Assembly (NCBI GenBank): GCA_948099385.1
Contig: CANUEZ040000151.1
Coordinates: forward strand, 4,038,001 to 4,102,000
DNA: 64,000 nt
Direction: 5' to 3'
Source: Fasciola hepatica
Lineage: Eukaryota > Platyhelminthes > Trematoda > Plagiorchiida > Fasciolidae
In this document: positions 22,831 through 35,596 of the stretch, in pieces
Layout: every line of letters starts with the position of its first letter
How positions within the stretch are numbered: the stretch's first letter is position 1
Translations under genes and position numbers: made by a program
The notes under the pieces: generated by a model
Seen by the model: the letters and a program-made list of their open reading frames with translations, nothing else
Database searches by the model: none
Told to the model about the DNA's origin: nothing

Positions 22831-25420
22831 CACACGTAATTTTACCATGTCCCCTGTTCATCTATTGATTAGTCGGCTAACCAGTTCTTTGACTGACTGA
22901 CTGATTGTAATTATCTTGAGAATGAAATCACCGAAAACATCTGTTTGCCTGTGCCTTAATTTCTCATGAAAGTCTTTGATGAGTAACGTCTTTGATGTAT
23001 ATGTATAACATGCTCTCTAGAAGTAGACGCCCCATTACATGATTTTGGTGATGCAATCATAAATTGGCTATGTTAGCTAGTATGACTGTTCTGTGATAGC
23101 AGACCAATCATCCACAGTGCTTTCAATCCAAAGCCAGCGCTATCTTTATCATACTGAAAATTCTTCTGCATTTAGGATTTTCGTAAGAAAATTTCCGATA
23201 CCACTTCTTGATAATGTGATATGCCACCTGGGATGGAATAAAAGTATTTGTCTAAACGAGGTGAAATAAGGCATAACTGCACGGCGGAGCTTACCGTTTG
23301 TCACGTGAACGCATCCCACAAGTCATCCGCTGACCTGATTTTAACAATCTCGATAAACAGATTTCTTGCTCATCGGCCAAATAACATTAGCGACTGTCAT
23401 AAAATGAGATTTTAGGCGAAACAGAATGCCAAGGACAAGTAAGCACGTCATTATGATCAGATAAATGCAAACGTAAAAAAATGTGGATTTCATAATTTAT
23501 CGACTTTCTAGTACCGCTAGCAAGTATGCAAACAATCAAACACGAACCGCTTTACTCTATTTCACTGTTTGAGAGCTGCGCATGATGTTTACGTTGGCAT
23601 AGCAACTGGTGGAACCTTCGACAATTATTTAACTATTGAAACGATAACACACTTTTATTTTTTCCGTTTCTTGATTGACGTTCCGAGGAATGTGAAGAAT
23701 TTATTTGGCACAGTCTTTTTGTGGGCGACCTTTCCCGTCGAGGTTAATCTGCCCATGAATGAACTGTTGACAAATAAGTCAACCAATGTGCTTTACGCGG
23801 GGCGTAAATTAGATAGAAAACGAGACCATAAAACACATTTGAGCCCTGAGTATTCAAGGTCACCCACGCGTTGGTTGGCTGCATGATGCATCTCTCACTC
23901 ACCGTCAAGTTGGATTATTTTCCTAGTGTTCAGTCAACACGTACGTTTCTCGTCGTCCTTATTATTCATCCGAAAAATCCCAAAGATATTTGGTATAATG
24001 CCTACTTCAGGATACACGATTTCGACCAAGAGACGTAACCAGGCCTGTTGTAAGTCAACTATTAGGTGCACATCGGCTCCTGAGGTGTCAGTCTTCGCTG
24101 CTCCGCCTGCACATTTGATACGCCTCTGCAAGATTGCTTAAGCATAAATCAAATGCTTAACTTACGAATTCACCCTGACATTTTTGTCATAAATGCATAG
24201 CAAACCTAATAATATCAATATAAGATTTTCGGTGACAGGGTTTTGGATGCTACCGACAAGAAAGGCTGTTTAGCAAAATAAAGAACAGAGACACCGCCGG
24301 TTTCTGTCACATCCGGGCAGGTTCTTGAATTTCGACGTTCTGAGAAACTACCTCTAAATTGGCAGGATTTGATTGCGCGATGTTAATCGACGTCTTATCA
24401 CAGTAGATTCACATTTATTGTCATCCCCTTAAGGTTTTAGTCATACGCAACTTTATTTGTCCACTGATTCTCGTTTATCCGGTTGGAAACTTTCAGTATT
24501 CCTGTACAATTAATTTTCTGACAATCACACTGTCTTTTTTTGAAAAAGTACAGTGCACCTTGAAACAGATTTCACATCTGTTTACTGCTTGTATTTGTTT
24601 ACGCTGTGATGTTCCACGGCATCTTCCATCATCTATGTTAACCACGAATATGTTTAATATGTTGAACGACTCAAGTCCTTCATGAGTGTTCCTGGTCCTT
24701 GACAGTGAACCTTGAGATTCTATTGCTCCGAAGTACTCGGTTGAGATGAATATTACCAGGGTTTCTATTATATACATATATTTATGTCAAAACAATACGA
24801 TATTACCGTCGTCTACTGTCTACCCCTTCTGATTTGGAGTAATTGAGAGGGAACTGATTTGCGGAACGTGGATGGATCCGGTGGTCCGCCGTTTTGACAT
24901 TGTTAGCTGCACACCGATCAAAACAATCAACTGTTTTTTTCCACACCTGAAGTAGATAACTGGATTTCATCGAAAGAGAAGAAAACGTACGTTTAATATA
25001 CTCGTTCCTATGCCTTGACTCGGAATTTCAGATATACATCTGTCACTCGTGAAAAGTATAAATTCAATTACACAGCGTTGTTGGTAGATGTAATTCGCCA
25101 ACGATTCGGTTACCGTGGGTAATCTTCCGCAAGGCAGTTTCATTGTAAAATTACATCCCTCAACTTTGGGACTGATTATAAGCAGACCAGTCAACCCATC
25201 ATTGTGGTCTTCATTGATCTGCCATCTGCCTACCTCAAATGTTACTTCTTATTCAAACGATGTCGAAGAAACTGCATGAGGCTTTCAGTTGTTGGCGGTT
25301 CCCATGTGGAACCACGCGGGATCTTGTTCGAGAAGTCAGACAAAAGCGAACGTTTGATCACTGCATTTGATTATGCGCCCTGTCTTTCTTACTGCGTTGA
25401 GACAACTGGAAACAGGCGGA
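22831..25420. other. Intergenic between two retroelements
   Basis: Reading frames at 23569-23886 (+) and 24493-24777 (-) have about 100 codons each but no recognisable motif. The stretch 25000-25420 may belong to the 5' part (LTR or gag leader) of the BEL/Pao remnant, but no LTR pair could be identified by eye. Confidence 0.4.
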
Positions 25421-25594
25421 AATTACTATAGGGGGATTGAATTGGAGATAGAGTCTAGAAGAACTGAGTTAAAATATAAGTTTGTACAGGGTAAATTCGA
25501 AATTGAACTAGCCAAGCTCAGTGATGAAAACAAGTCGTTTATTCACGAGTCCGTCGCGTTCGACGACAGCTTTAAAGAGGGTTTTGTAAAGTAG
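25421..25594 (+). pseudogene. Gag-like helical fragment of the BEL/Pao element
   Basis: A run of about 55 codons rich in Glu, Leu, Lys and Arg (for example ELEIESRRTELKYKF) with the heptad-like pattern of BEL/Pao gag N-termini. Assignment rests on composition and position only. Confidence 0.35.
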
Positions 25595-26994
25595 AACGAA
25601 AACGTGGATATCGACGGCTTCATTTAGAATTAATTTAAGAGGAATACCAGAACGAAATCTATTGATAAAAATGATCGGCCTCCTAGAGATTCCGAGAGCG
25701 TAAATTGCTGAAAACTAGGTTGAGAGCAAGGTCTCCGATAGCGTATAATGGCTTCCGTATCTGTCACATTATTTCAAAGATAAATCGAAGAAAGTGAATA
25801 GACGCTAAAAAGTGCTTCCACGTGAATCTGGATGTGTTCATGCCAAGGAAGTAACAGCTCAACTGTAAGGCCAGCCATGTAATGTAGCTTAGGATGTATT
25901 AAATACTATAACGAACGGTGAACCTGTCAGAACAGGCTAACTAAATGCACAAAGGAAAGATGGCTTTGTCTCAAATAATATGCACTCGTAAATTACGTTC
26001 TTGTGTCACGATTGAGCAGATTATGCTTCATTTACAAATGATTTCAGTATCATTCGGGGAGTATCTAGCCATAATTTACGACAATTAGGAAGAACCTCAT
26101 TTCTGGGTTATTTTGAATTCGTTGATAAACCAGTGATTGTGGCTGGAAGTCCTCGTGGTGATCGACTCCGTTAGCGAAATCGAGCGGCGAACACGTCTTT
26201 TAGTCTGAACGAAAAGCAGCGTTTAAAAGGTTCAATTTTCCATTAAATAAAGACAGCGCACTACACTGCAGTTTTATGCCACTTTTGTAGCATTGAATGT
26301 GGTTTCAGTGATTGGAAGGGATTTCATGACTCATCTGCCGCAACTCCACCTGGGTCGGTTTAAATCTTCGAGTACAACAGACTGTTTTCGTTGTTGAAAA
26401 CTAGGACATCACGCATCCAAGTACTAAACAACCTAAGCTCGTAGCCTTGAAGATTCACCGGAAAGACGTCACACTAGTCTTCATAATAAGACCGATCTAT
26501 CGACCGTAGCGGCCGAATCTACAAAATGCCTACGTACGGATGATAGTCGAGTATCTATTAGTTAGAACGTTACCACTCTCAAGGTAATTTAACCACTTGG
26601 TTCCTTTTGATTTATGCCTCCGATTATTCGACGGGTCTGCTTCTACCTTCACTTCTAGTCAATTTATGAATCGACTGGGTATGGTGGAATAATCTCCCAC
26701 TGTGAAGCTTCGGTGAGTCAGTTATTGTAGAATGGAGAAATACTCTGGGTTATCTTTCCAGATCAATACAACTGCGTGTGGAGTGAGGTTTCACCAATGC
26801 TCATCTATCTGTAGGAGTTTCGTCATTGATTACGGAACAGCGAACGCGACCGTGAAAATATCTTTCCGATATTAAACTAAGAGATATTGAAAAAGCTGAG
26901 GTGGAAATTTTTCTGGATTGCGGAGTCATCGAAAAACCTAACCATCGACGGATCCGTCCGTAATGGACACTTGGCGAATATATGAGAAACAGAA

Positions 26995-27279
26995 GTGCTC
27001 TTATTCTCAGGTGCTTCTGAGAAGGGATATGGCATTTTGGAGTGCGCTTGTTTCGCTCATGTCGACGGTATATTTGGGTGCTCGCTATTACCAGGAAAGT
27101 TAAGTTTTTGCCTCGATCAAGGCGGTCACGGCTCCAAGGTTGGAGTTGAACGCCGTTGCACTGATGTAATGTTACCCCTACCAACCTCAAAAGCCCTGGA
27201 CCTCACAAACAACAATTTTCGATTTTCCACGCACGGAAAAACGGTTTTATGTTTCTTAACTAACAGACTGTCCCGATAA
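26995..27279 (+). pseudogene. BEL/Pao RNase H fragment
   Basis: The diagnostic BEL/Pao phrase is present as FSGASEKGYG near residue 4, where the family normally has Asp in place of the first Gly, so the first catalytic acidic residue is lost. KALDLTNNNFRFSTHGKTVL and FLTNRLSR follow in the expected order. A degenerate tether lies just upstream. Confidence 0.7.
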
Positions 27280-27875
27280 GCAACGTTCATAGTTAACCGA
27301 ACAAGTTTCATCTGTTGAGCAGTGGAACGTCGAACTCAAAGAATATAACCCGGCGGATATGACGTCAAGATGAATGATGAGAAATGACCAGAAGTGGAAA
27401 GTTTGGTTAGGAGACCTACCGTTTCTGCTACAGCCTCTGGTAGAAACGGCCCGTATAAGCTTGAATATGGAACCCGAATGCTATGAGCATAAATGGATGT
27501 GCGCTGGTGATACGTAGCCATTTAGATGTCCTGTATTTCGTTATACCCGTTGGACAGTACTCCTGGGGGCATTTGCCTTGCTACATGATTCACGAAAATG
27601 AATAGCTTTTTTGTTTGAAGTAATCCCTGGTGTTCAGGGCCTTAAATTAGAATTAGCCACCGCGAGTGGCATCCTACTCCTCCAGATGGAAGTCTACGCT
27701 TCTGGATAAGGAAGGTAATCTTCGTCAGAAGCACCGTCATGCGAGCTCCATTCGTAGGATGATGAACGTATTGTTTGTTTCGTGCGGCCGCGTGTAGCAA
27801 TTCGTCTCAGTTGTCTATTTAACCTTCAATGTTTTCGGCAATAAAAACTGGTCTTTCGTCATTTTCACACCATTG

Positions 27876-28540
27876 AAGAACATGCTGGAATCTACTACTT
27901 AGCAAATATGACTACCGGCAAGTTCTATATTACTGAAGCCGGCAAAGCCGATAACGGAATAGTAGGCAGATGCGTGGTTTGTCGTTCAGCGGCAGCCAAA
28001 CCATATGAAAAGCGAATGCATGCCCACCTGTTTGTCGGACCTGTTCAGGTACGTGTGCTTTCGAGCCTGCTGGAGTAGACTACTTCGGACCCATAATTGC
28101 AAAGCGCAGTGGCTCTCTCCTCAAGCGCAGTTATTGCTTATTTGCACGCATGTTGTAGATTTGGAATCTGCATACAAGAGTCTCGATGACTTTCACCAGA
28201 ATTACAAACTGTAGCAGAATACCTAACAAGGTTTCCAACAAGAAGTATTCCTATTTCAGCTGACTGAAAGTCGATTGCAAAGAGACAGACACAAGTCACA
28301 AAGGAGAAGTCTTGGAATGCACAATTCGGTCCGCTTGAAGTATTCTACAAGCCATCTCAAATCATCACTTTTTACACGACTAAACTATTTGCGCAAGTTG
28401 AAAGTACACTGAACAACCGGCCTCTGATACCCACTTATCGTGACCTTAGGGATATCATGGCAGTATCAACGAATGAGTTGCTGCTTCTAGAATCTGCAGA
28501 TAGTTTTATTAAGCTTGTTTGAAAGTACACGTACATTAGG
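27876..28540 (+). pseudogene. BEL/Pao integrase fragments
   Basis: Three frames together show the integrase order: a zinc-binding region with GRCVVCRSAAAKPYEKRM (about 27969-28022), VDYFGPIIAKRSGSLLKR with the first catalytic Asp (about 28074-28127), and a late motif STLNNRPLIP followed by STNELLLLESA (about 28405-28502). Frameshifts separate them. The middle of the catalytic core is degraded. Confidence 0.7.
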
Positions 28541-28819
28541 CCCAGCGGACGAAGTATATTCAGAAAGCCAAGGTAAACGAATGATCTCATTGTCGTCTGC
28601 TATTTCTGCATTTCATGGGGTGGATGTGCTGGGATTGGAAGTGCGTAACTTGAAAGAGTTCGATGATCTTCCGTGAAAACCTAGATGAGAAGAACTCTTT
28701 CGAACTCCTAGATGTTAATTCTGGAATGCTTCAAGGCACTGTTGTGCTTCAAATCACGTTTCATTTGAATTAACTATCCGCCTACTTCGTCTCTTTCATA
28801 CTTCTGGAATTATGATGAC

Positions 28820-29160
28820 AATCTTATTGTGTCAGATCGTCCTGAAGATTTGCCAAAGAACGGAACATTCCGTAGTCAGTGTGTTCATTAGTGCGATGAG
28901 TCTGAATATTGGATAATGGAAACTTCACTAGCGTTTTCCGCATGTAACAGTCCAATGCCGGAAACGAATCAGCTACTTTTCTTTCACCGAGCAGATGTTC
29001 TATCAACTGAGCTACTGCGGTACAGCCAGCCAGGTGTCTATAAGGCAAGTTAATGTTAATGTTAGTGTAAATGCACCAGCCATTGAGTTGAGAGTGTTTG
29101 AAAAGCACCCCTTCTCCCAAGTTATCCGCTTCACAAGCTGTTCGAATCAGCAGTATCAAA
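28820..29160 (-). mobile_element. tRNA-derived SINE, distinct family, reverse strand
   Basis: On the minus strand a near-canonical A box (tagctcagttgatagaa; plus about 28999-29015) is followed by a tRNA-like anticodon region and a degenerate B box (attcgtttcc; plus about 28966-28975), about 45 bases apart. No acceptor-stem pairing. The A box closely resembles an ordinary tRNA, so the parent tRNA is more obvious than in SINE family 1. Outer limits are approximate. Confidence 0.6.
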
Positions 29161-30897
29161 ATCTCCGATAGTCAGTAAGCACTCATTTCTGTGTTGGTAA
29201 ACAGCAGTCGTCTTCTTCCTACATTCCTAAGGTCGGAAAATTTCTGTTTCTTTATATCCACCAAAAGTGCTTCTGATATTTATTCATCGTTCTCCAGTTC
29301 GTCTGAACAAAAATATATGGCTTGCCCGAACGAGATTTACCTGTGTTACCGTAATCTCACTGAAGGAAATGATCGTTAAGCTTAGCACAAGACATCGAAT
29401 ACTGCATAAAATTTTCTCCTACCATAAGCTGATCTGTCTTTCAGTAAGTCACTGTGGCAGTCTCAGTGCAATTTCAAATCTGTCCGTTTTCTTACTTGAC
29501 CCACATCCTGGTGAACAGAGTGTGTAGTGGTAGAATTATGCACTAATCCACGCTATTATAGGATGAGGCTATTTTGACGCACTGCTGATCTCACTGATTT
29601 AGCATTTATAGGAATTGTCTTTGCTACATATCTACACGAGCTCCCCACAGAGACCAGCGACGGAATCGATCACGTTTGATTTCAAGACTCAACTCCGTTT
29701 TTATTTTGTTACATGCTCTGGTTTCCAGTCAAAAGCAATCATAATTACGTGGTCAAGTATTAATAACAAACAGTAACTACTCATTTTCTTTCAATCTCCC
29801 TCTCAGCTCAGCTCGTTGCATCAGTTTTCAATTCACCCCCGAAAAATAATTCACATAGTGGCGTTATTCATCAACAGATGAAACACTGTTTTCCTTTGAT
29901 TTATTTTTTCGATGATCCGAGTGCATTAATTACACACAAAGAAAGATGTCACTGGCAGCGATATAAGTGCTCAGCTGTCAATAACCACCACTACCCCGGC
30001 CGTCACTATCCGTTCTCGGTCTTTTCTGTTTTAGGGTCCACTTAGTGGCCTAAAACAACTGTGGGACTGGTCTATTAGTTCATGGACCACGCAGCATTCA
30101 CAACAATCAGTTCGTGTGACAGCCCCATTACCCGCAGGCCCTCTCGCATATCATCGAGATCCCGGCTCATCCGTGATGATAGTTAACAATTCATACTTTG
30201 GTCATAATGCACTAGGGGGATCTCATAGGAAGAGGAATGTGTCCGCTACCAAACCGTTTCACGCGGAATTACAACGACTCCGCTAAAGCTGACAGGCAGC
30301 TCAGCCTCAGCCTTAGCACGACCGAATTCTGAACACCTGTTTGTTCTGCAAACGGTGACCTCACCGAGTTGCTTGGGCATATCCAGGATGCATAAAATAG
30401 GCTTGCTTGTCGACTTTCCGCCACGTCGTACAAGCCTAGTTATGCTGACCATCCGTTTGTGATTATGATGCAATGGACCGAAAAAGTGCGCACACATACC
30501 AAACCTCCAGCTGGCTGCGCACATGCATGTTTACGTTCAAACGCTGCCTCAGTAAATAGACCCGAGAGAGAAATGTGTTCGCTGGTTGAAACTAAGATTT
30601 GCGTGTTTTGCGCAGCTTGGGTGTTGACCGAGCAAGGTCGTTACGCGAGTGGTGATGAATCAGCTCAACGGGAGCCTAGACGATGATGGTCCCGCTATGC
30701 CCCCCTGGTATGGATTTCATACCTGAACCACAGGCCTCGGCTAGTGTCAATCAGAATAAAGTGGAAGTATATTAGCACCCCCCGCCGGCGTAGATAGCAA
30801 CCTTCAAGATTGCAATAATCTCTGTGCACGAAACACTCTTCCTATGCAAGAAAGTTCCATCTATGGAAAACCTGTCGCCATGATCTAAACAACAAGA
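29161..30897. other. Intergenic, no gene confirmed
   Basis: A GC-richer block at about 30000-30760 has frames on both strands (for example minus 30246-30524) but no recognisable motif. The rest is AT-rich with nothing supported. Confidence 0.4.
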
Positions 30898-31495
30898 AAC
30901 ACTTCCATTGGGATTTGACCACCCAACAAGAAACATTCTCAAGTTGGTTATGTACTTTTGTTCTACGGGCTCATTACCACACTTGACTTGCTGGGACCCT
31001 GCATGGTTCTGTACGATAAATCTCAGGGTGTGGTTGCCGGCGCAGTGAGCCTTTGAGGCTATGGAGTATGCCCCTTTCATTTCAGTCACCATGTTATAAG
31101 TTAGAATCATCAGGCTGCTGAATTCGATGAGTTGTAATCATGTTGACCGAGTCATATTGGGATCAGCTAGCCATAATGTTAAATAATTCAACTGTTTAGG
31201 GTTGGAAGGTTCCCGTTTCATGCAGATGTTCACCAGTCAGTGTGACCCCGACACTGATAAGGTGAACGGTAATCCTGATGCTAGTAAATCGTCTGTGTTC
31301 CACATTTTCATGAACTTCCAGATGAAGCAACGTAAAATCACGCATTTCGCTCGCGAATCGTACTCAGTCGTTCTTAGTTCAAACAAGTCGACACAAGCCC
31401 CTCTGGTTACGTTTACTTTGTGGAATAGTTTAAAGACATTTTTAGCAAACTCCGCATTGAAAATGATACTACTTGTGTGACTGATTCCTTTTGGT
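30898..31495 (+). repeat. Unnamed interspersed repeat A, copy 2
   Basis: Aligns with 13785-14470 in the same orientation. The best-conserved blocks are 'aaaatcacgcatttcgctc' (about 31335) and 'ttttagcaaac...actacttgtgtgactgattcc' (31438-31490). In both places a SINE copy follows within 250 bases. Confidence 0.6.
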
Positions 31496-31547
31496 ATATG
31501 GTCTCTCAATTACTTGCGAGTAGTGTGTGGGATTGATGAATATTTGT

Positions 31548-31800
31548 TTTGCTGACTGTCCTTCGGACTGCACCTTCCACGCACAAATCTCAGGTCATCC
31601 GACCAAACTGCACTCGGAAGCACCAGACTCGATTTTCGATCTAGACACGGTACGAGCCCCGTTAACTCCAAACGAATGCCTCCCACCGAGTCACATCTTC
31701 TCCACAGGTACCGTGTCTCCATTCGAAGCTGTCGGGCATCTCTGGCTGTCCTAGAGGTCGACATCTGAACAAGCTTACCTTGGCGATTCGGATCAGTCCG
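31548..31800 (-). mobile_element. SINE tail in reverse orientation (left arm of inverted pair)
   Basis: Positions 31550-31646 are the reverse complement of 31911-32009, the tail of the adjacent forward SINE, with about 10% differences. The part nearer the centre (31647-31800) is not shared, so this copy is either 5'-replaced or recombined. Confidence 0.55.
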
Positions 31801-31806
31801 GACGGG

Positions 31807-32010
31807 AGCGGCGTGGCGCAGTGGTAACACACACGCCTTCGAGGTGGAGGGGCCCGGGTGCAAACCGTGGGTGTGGCAGAGAATATCCACCACTGATGAG
31901 CTCTAAGTAGAGCGAAACTCGAGTCTGGTGCTTCCGAGTGCAGGTTGGTCGGATGACCTGAGGTTTGTGCGTTGAAGGTGGAGTCCGAGGAATAGTCAGC
32001 AAAACAAGTA
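31807..32010 (+). mobile_element. tRNA-derived SINE, second family, forward copy
   Basis: A canonical A box (tggcgcagtgg, 31814-31824) and a degenerate B box (ggtgcaaacc, 31857-31866) about 33 bases later head a 200-base element whose tail pairs with the reverse copy at 31550-31646. The tRNA head is close to a Ser/Leu-class or Arg-class pattern but its parent cannot be settled by eye. Confidence 0.6.
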
Positions 32011-34660
32011 ATACTTTTGACCACCTCTCTCCTCGAAAGCAGTGCCTCTCAGCTAGAAACAACTTGAGCGATCCCCGCTAGTGTTTCTTGCAGGGGGAGT
32101 ACTTATTCAGTACCAGTCATCTAATGTACTGCATGAACACCACGTGATTGTAACCCGGTCGGAAGAGAATGAATCTAGAACACAGTTGCTACAGTCCCAT
32201 CAGATAATACTCCAACCTCCTAGAATATTCAATCTATTGGTCATGGTTTCGTGGACATTTCTTCCGCGCATCGGCACCTTTCATATGCCTCATATATCTG
32301 TTCCAAAAGGTGTTACCAGTATGCGTGACAGCGCAAAGCAAGCACACGTTTAGTTTCGCTGTGGAATGAAACAGAGGAACTGAACAAATACAATAGTGGA
32401 GAGTAAAATGAGTTTGGCAAGCGTATCGTACAAAACGAGCTCACTTCTTTTCGCTATTCCAGACGGACTATGCGACAAACATTCATATCTAGAATTCTTA
32501 TCTAAAATATACTCGGAAAAAGTGGAAAAACGAACACTGTCTTGAATCTCCGTGTCCATTGCTCATATTCCATTTATTATCGCCCTCGGATAGTGGTAAA
32601 AAGCGTGTTTGCATGGAATATTTATCTCTTTGGAAAAATCAAATTTTCGGTGCTTTGCGCACAAACCAAAGCGAAGTCTAGGTTTCGTTCCCTACGCTCT
32701 TACTAGGTCGTCTTCAGCAAGAAAAAACGACTCGATTTTGAGAAGCATACAATTGCATAAATGACGGCATTTGCTCGCAGTCCATAGCGTATATCCTGAT
32801 GCATCCTCCTCATTCGTATCCCCCTACCCTCAGGCTGCAATGAGTTTACAGAGCGACACGAAAGAAAAGACACACCTGATTACTGAATTGATTACGCATC
32901 GCTGCCTACGGGTCCGAGGACGATTTTCGTCTAGAGGATAGTATTACCTTCACCTCGACTGCCGAAATGATTCGCACGTTTACATTTATCCAACTGTTAG
33001 CAACGAGAATCTGGACAAGTTTCTCCTTCCATATACGATTCGTCTCGTATCTAAGGGGCAATCGTTATTTATTTATTCTGGGCAAACATTATTCTAAATG
33101 TTGAATGTGAATAAGTTCAGTTGTTGCATTCTAATAAACCGTACACTTTTCAAGCATCACTCCACTTGTCGTGTTTTATATTTATGAAAATTACGAACCC
33201 CTTGGAAGTTTGTGCGGAGAGACAGTTCTAATCGTTCATCATCCCCAGAATCGAACTTTCTAACTTTTCCACATGCACTCTAATAGGGAAAATAGTTAAC
33301 AGAAGTGATTCGAATCCTTAGTCTAGAAAGTAATTCTTTTCCCATTCGAAGGATGATGGATTTGACTGTTCGATGCACATCAGTGGATAATCAATTTACA
33401 CTGAACTGCTTGGGTAATATTTTTTCAGGTTCTTTTCGGGCTTGGTTTCACATGAATTTCGAAGTATATGGAGCGTAGCACAGGAAATAACCTTAAGGTC
33501 CTTTCGGATATACCCAATTCGAAAATTGGAATGATAAATCGCAGATGAACTCGACGGCGAGAAAGAGCATCGAATGGAACAAGACGGTTTACTGTTAGGG
33601 ATGAAGTATAGGCAATAGTTTTTGTAGAAACTTTTGTATCTGCTGTGGTTGACACATTGATTTTCCTTAAAGAAGCACGTAACTCTTCTAGTTTTGGTAA
33701 AACCCAGCAAAGTACTCCACTGAGAAAACCGGTGATTGCAAACAGAAATAATTAACTCCTAAGTACTTCCAGGACTTTCCACTGCTCGCCGAAGCTTTTG
33801 ATCAGCATGAAGATTCAGTGTTCATACTACATTGATCAAAGAAAACAGATTTTCGGCTTCATGTTGCAAAGCTGTTTTCGCTATTTCATATGATCCATTC
33901 GAATAAAATTAATGTTTGTCAATGTGGAGTACACTTCCCGGATAGTCACTTTCCTCTTTATTGTTGAGTTATTTATCATATTTTCAGGACATCTGATTGC
34001 CAGAGGCTTGGATTTTCTTTCCGTCTAAAGAAAATGATTTGTGACAATACGAAGCCTCACAACAGAATCTATCAATTCAAGCTACAAATGTTCAGTTTCT
34101 GAGAGAAATGCACACCCCACGTGCACGCACACTGCTAATGCACTGGTGACCTCACTCACAAACGGTATATTTTCTGTCCTGCCTGACTGCTGTAGAACAG
34201 ACTTCATCGTTTATTGATCAGGGGTATTGGATAGTGATCAATCGGTATAGCAGATGACGTTGAGTTATTCAGTTTGGTAGGTTTATTTTTCAACTCCCTG
34301 AATGCAATTTAAGCATGGAATTGTGGTGGTAAAGGGGGTTGGTAATAATGTAAGTGATGGCAAAATAATAATGAAGAGACTGTTCAAGATGCTTTGCAAT
34401 CACCTGCCTCACTACTGTGCTTTTGTCATCAACGCTATGTAATTTCAAAAGTTTGTGTTCGTGAGCAGTGAAAATGAACACAAGGAAAACGAAAAAACGC
34501 CTCAGGTGGACAATTTCTATATTGGCATTACACAAGTTAACTTTGGGATTTTTTGAGGGATACTCGAAGTTGTCATCCTCCTTACTCGATAGCCTTGATT
34601 AGACCACATTCCTATCAAAAAATACTGTACAGCTTTTGTCTTATAAGCTTATTTTATTGG
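32011..34660. other. Intergenic, no gene seen
   Basis: AT-rich, with short unsupported frames only (for example minus 33396-33710, minus 34290-34535). Confidence 0.45.
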
Positions 34661-34915
34661 GGAATGGAGTAGCTAGAGATCGAGGAGGATATCAAACCGC
34701 TCGAGTCAACAAGTCAAGGACCACAGACAAAAGAAGGGACAGTGGGTGTCGAAAGTGCCCTGCAATAGTCAAAAAGAACCCTACGAAACTGCAGACGGAC
34801 TTCAGCGGGATCTCAAGACAGTAGCTCACGTGGGAAGCTACTGTTGAAGCCATCAATGGAAGCAATCGGACCAACGAAGCGGGAATGGTGTTCAACAAAA
34901 CCAATCCAATGGCGG
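34661..34915 (+). repeat. Unnamed interspersed repeat B, forward copy
   Basis: Matches the reverse complement of 17180-17440 across about 250 bases with substitutions and small indels. No coding signature. Confidence 0.5.
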
Positions 34916-35596
34916 GAATTATTTGACTAGAATAGAGCGGAAATGCTCAAGCAGTCAGATGATCGTTATTGCTGCCGTGAAAAAGACCTACTAAATTGGT
35001 TGCACATGATTTAGCGATTTGAGTTATCTAATTGGTCAAATACAGGCTTGCCTCGCCCATCGTGTCTTCTTCTTTATAATAGCACTTTGATGATTAACAT
35101 TTTTATATGCAGTTCCTACAGTCAGGTGTTAAATTTCCAGAACAGATATTGGGATTTTCTTCCACAGGAGCTCATTTCGACTAGCCTGGTAAGATTCAAC
35201 ATGCAAATAACTCGACATTCGCCAAAGGTAGTAATATACCGTTGCGAAATACGCGAGGCAAACAGATGTGTTGCGTACGAAACGCTGTTATGCTCACCCT
35301 GTTCTTCTATAATTACTTTTGAACCAAATCACTTAAGAGGACCAAATAAGACTTGCTGATATTTAGACCCACTACTATACTTTGCATGCACACCAGTTTT
35401 ATGCTTGGCCCGGATAGTGTGCCTTGGAGGGTGAGACATGTCATTATACCCACTCCCGTACGAATGACAAAAAACACAAGCCGGTTTGGAAACACAATAG
35501 TCTTCATTTGTAACCAATGGAAAAAAGGTTTCGATTTGCTTGTCATCGGGTTCCAGGGGGTCTCAAGATCTAATGTTATTTGCAATTGAGCAGTGG
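34916..35596. other. Intergenic, no gene seen
   Basis: Overlapping short frames on both strands at 35313-35589, none with a recognisable motif. Confidence 0.4.

Larger units (their letters stand above)
25421..28600 (+). mobile_element. BEL/Pao LTR retroelement remnant
   Basis: Ordered remains of a BEL/Pao polyprotein: a charged gag-like piece (25421-25594), a long stretch without recognisable RT or protease, the tether and RNase H (about 26890-27300), the region linking to integrase, an integrase zinc-binding part (about 27876-28010), the first catalytic Asp region (about 28068-28130) and a late integrase stretch (about 28380-28500). Stops and frameshifts interrupt all parts. BEL/Pao elements are abundant in flukes and schistosomes. 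LTRs were not found by eye, and the apparent RT deletion makes this a non-autonomous fossil. Confidence 0.7.

Noticed and set aside
28960..29035. Possible functional tRNA gene on the minus strand
   Set aside because: The A box is excellent, but the B box is degenerate and no acceptor stem pairs across it, so a SINE is the better reading.
28824..29159. Minus-strand reading frame of 111 codons
   Set aside because: It translates the SINE, including the tRNA-like head, and is not a gene.
31510..31893. Minus-strand reading frame of 127 codons
   Set aside because: It runs across an inverted SINE pair, and the open frame is a by-product of the repeat sequence.
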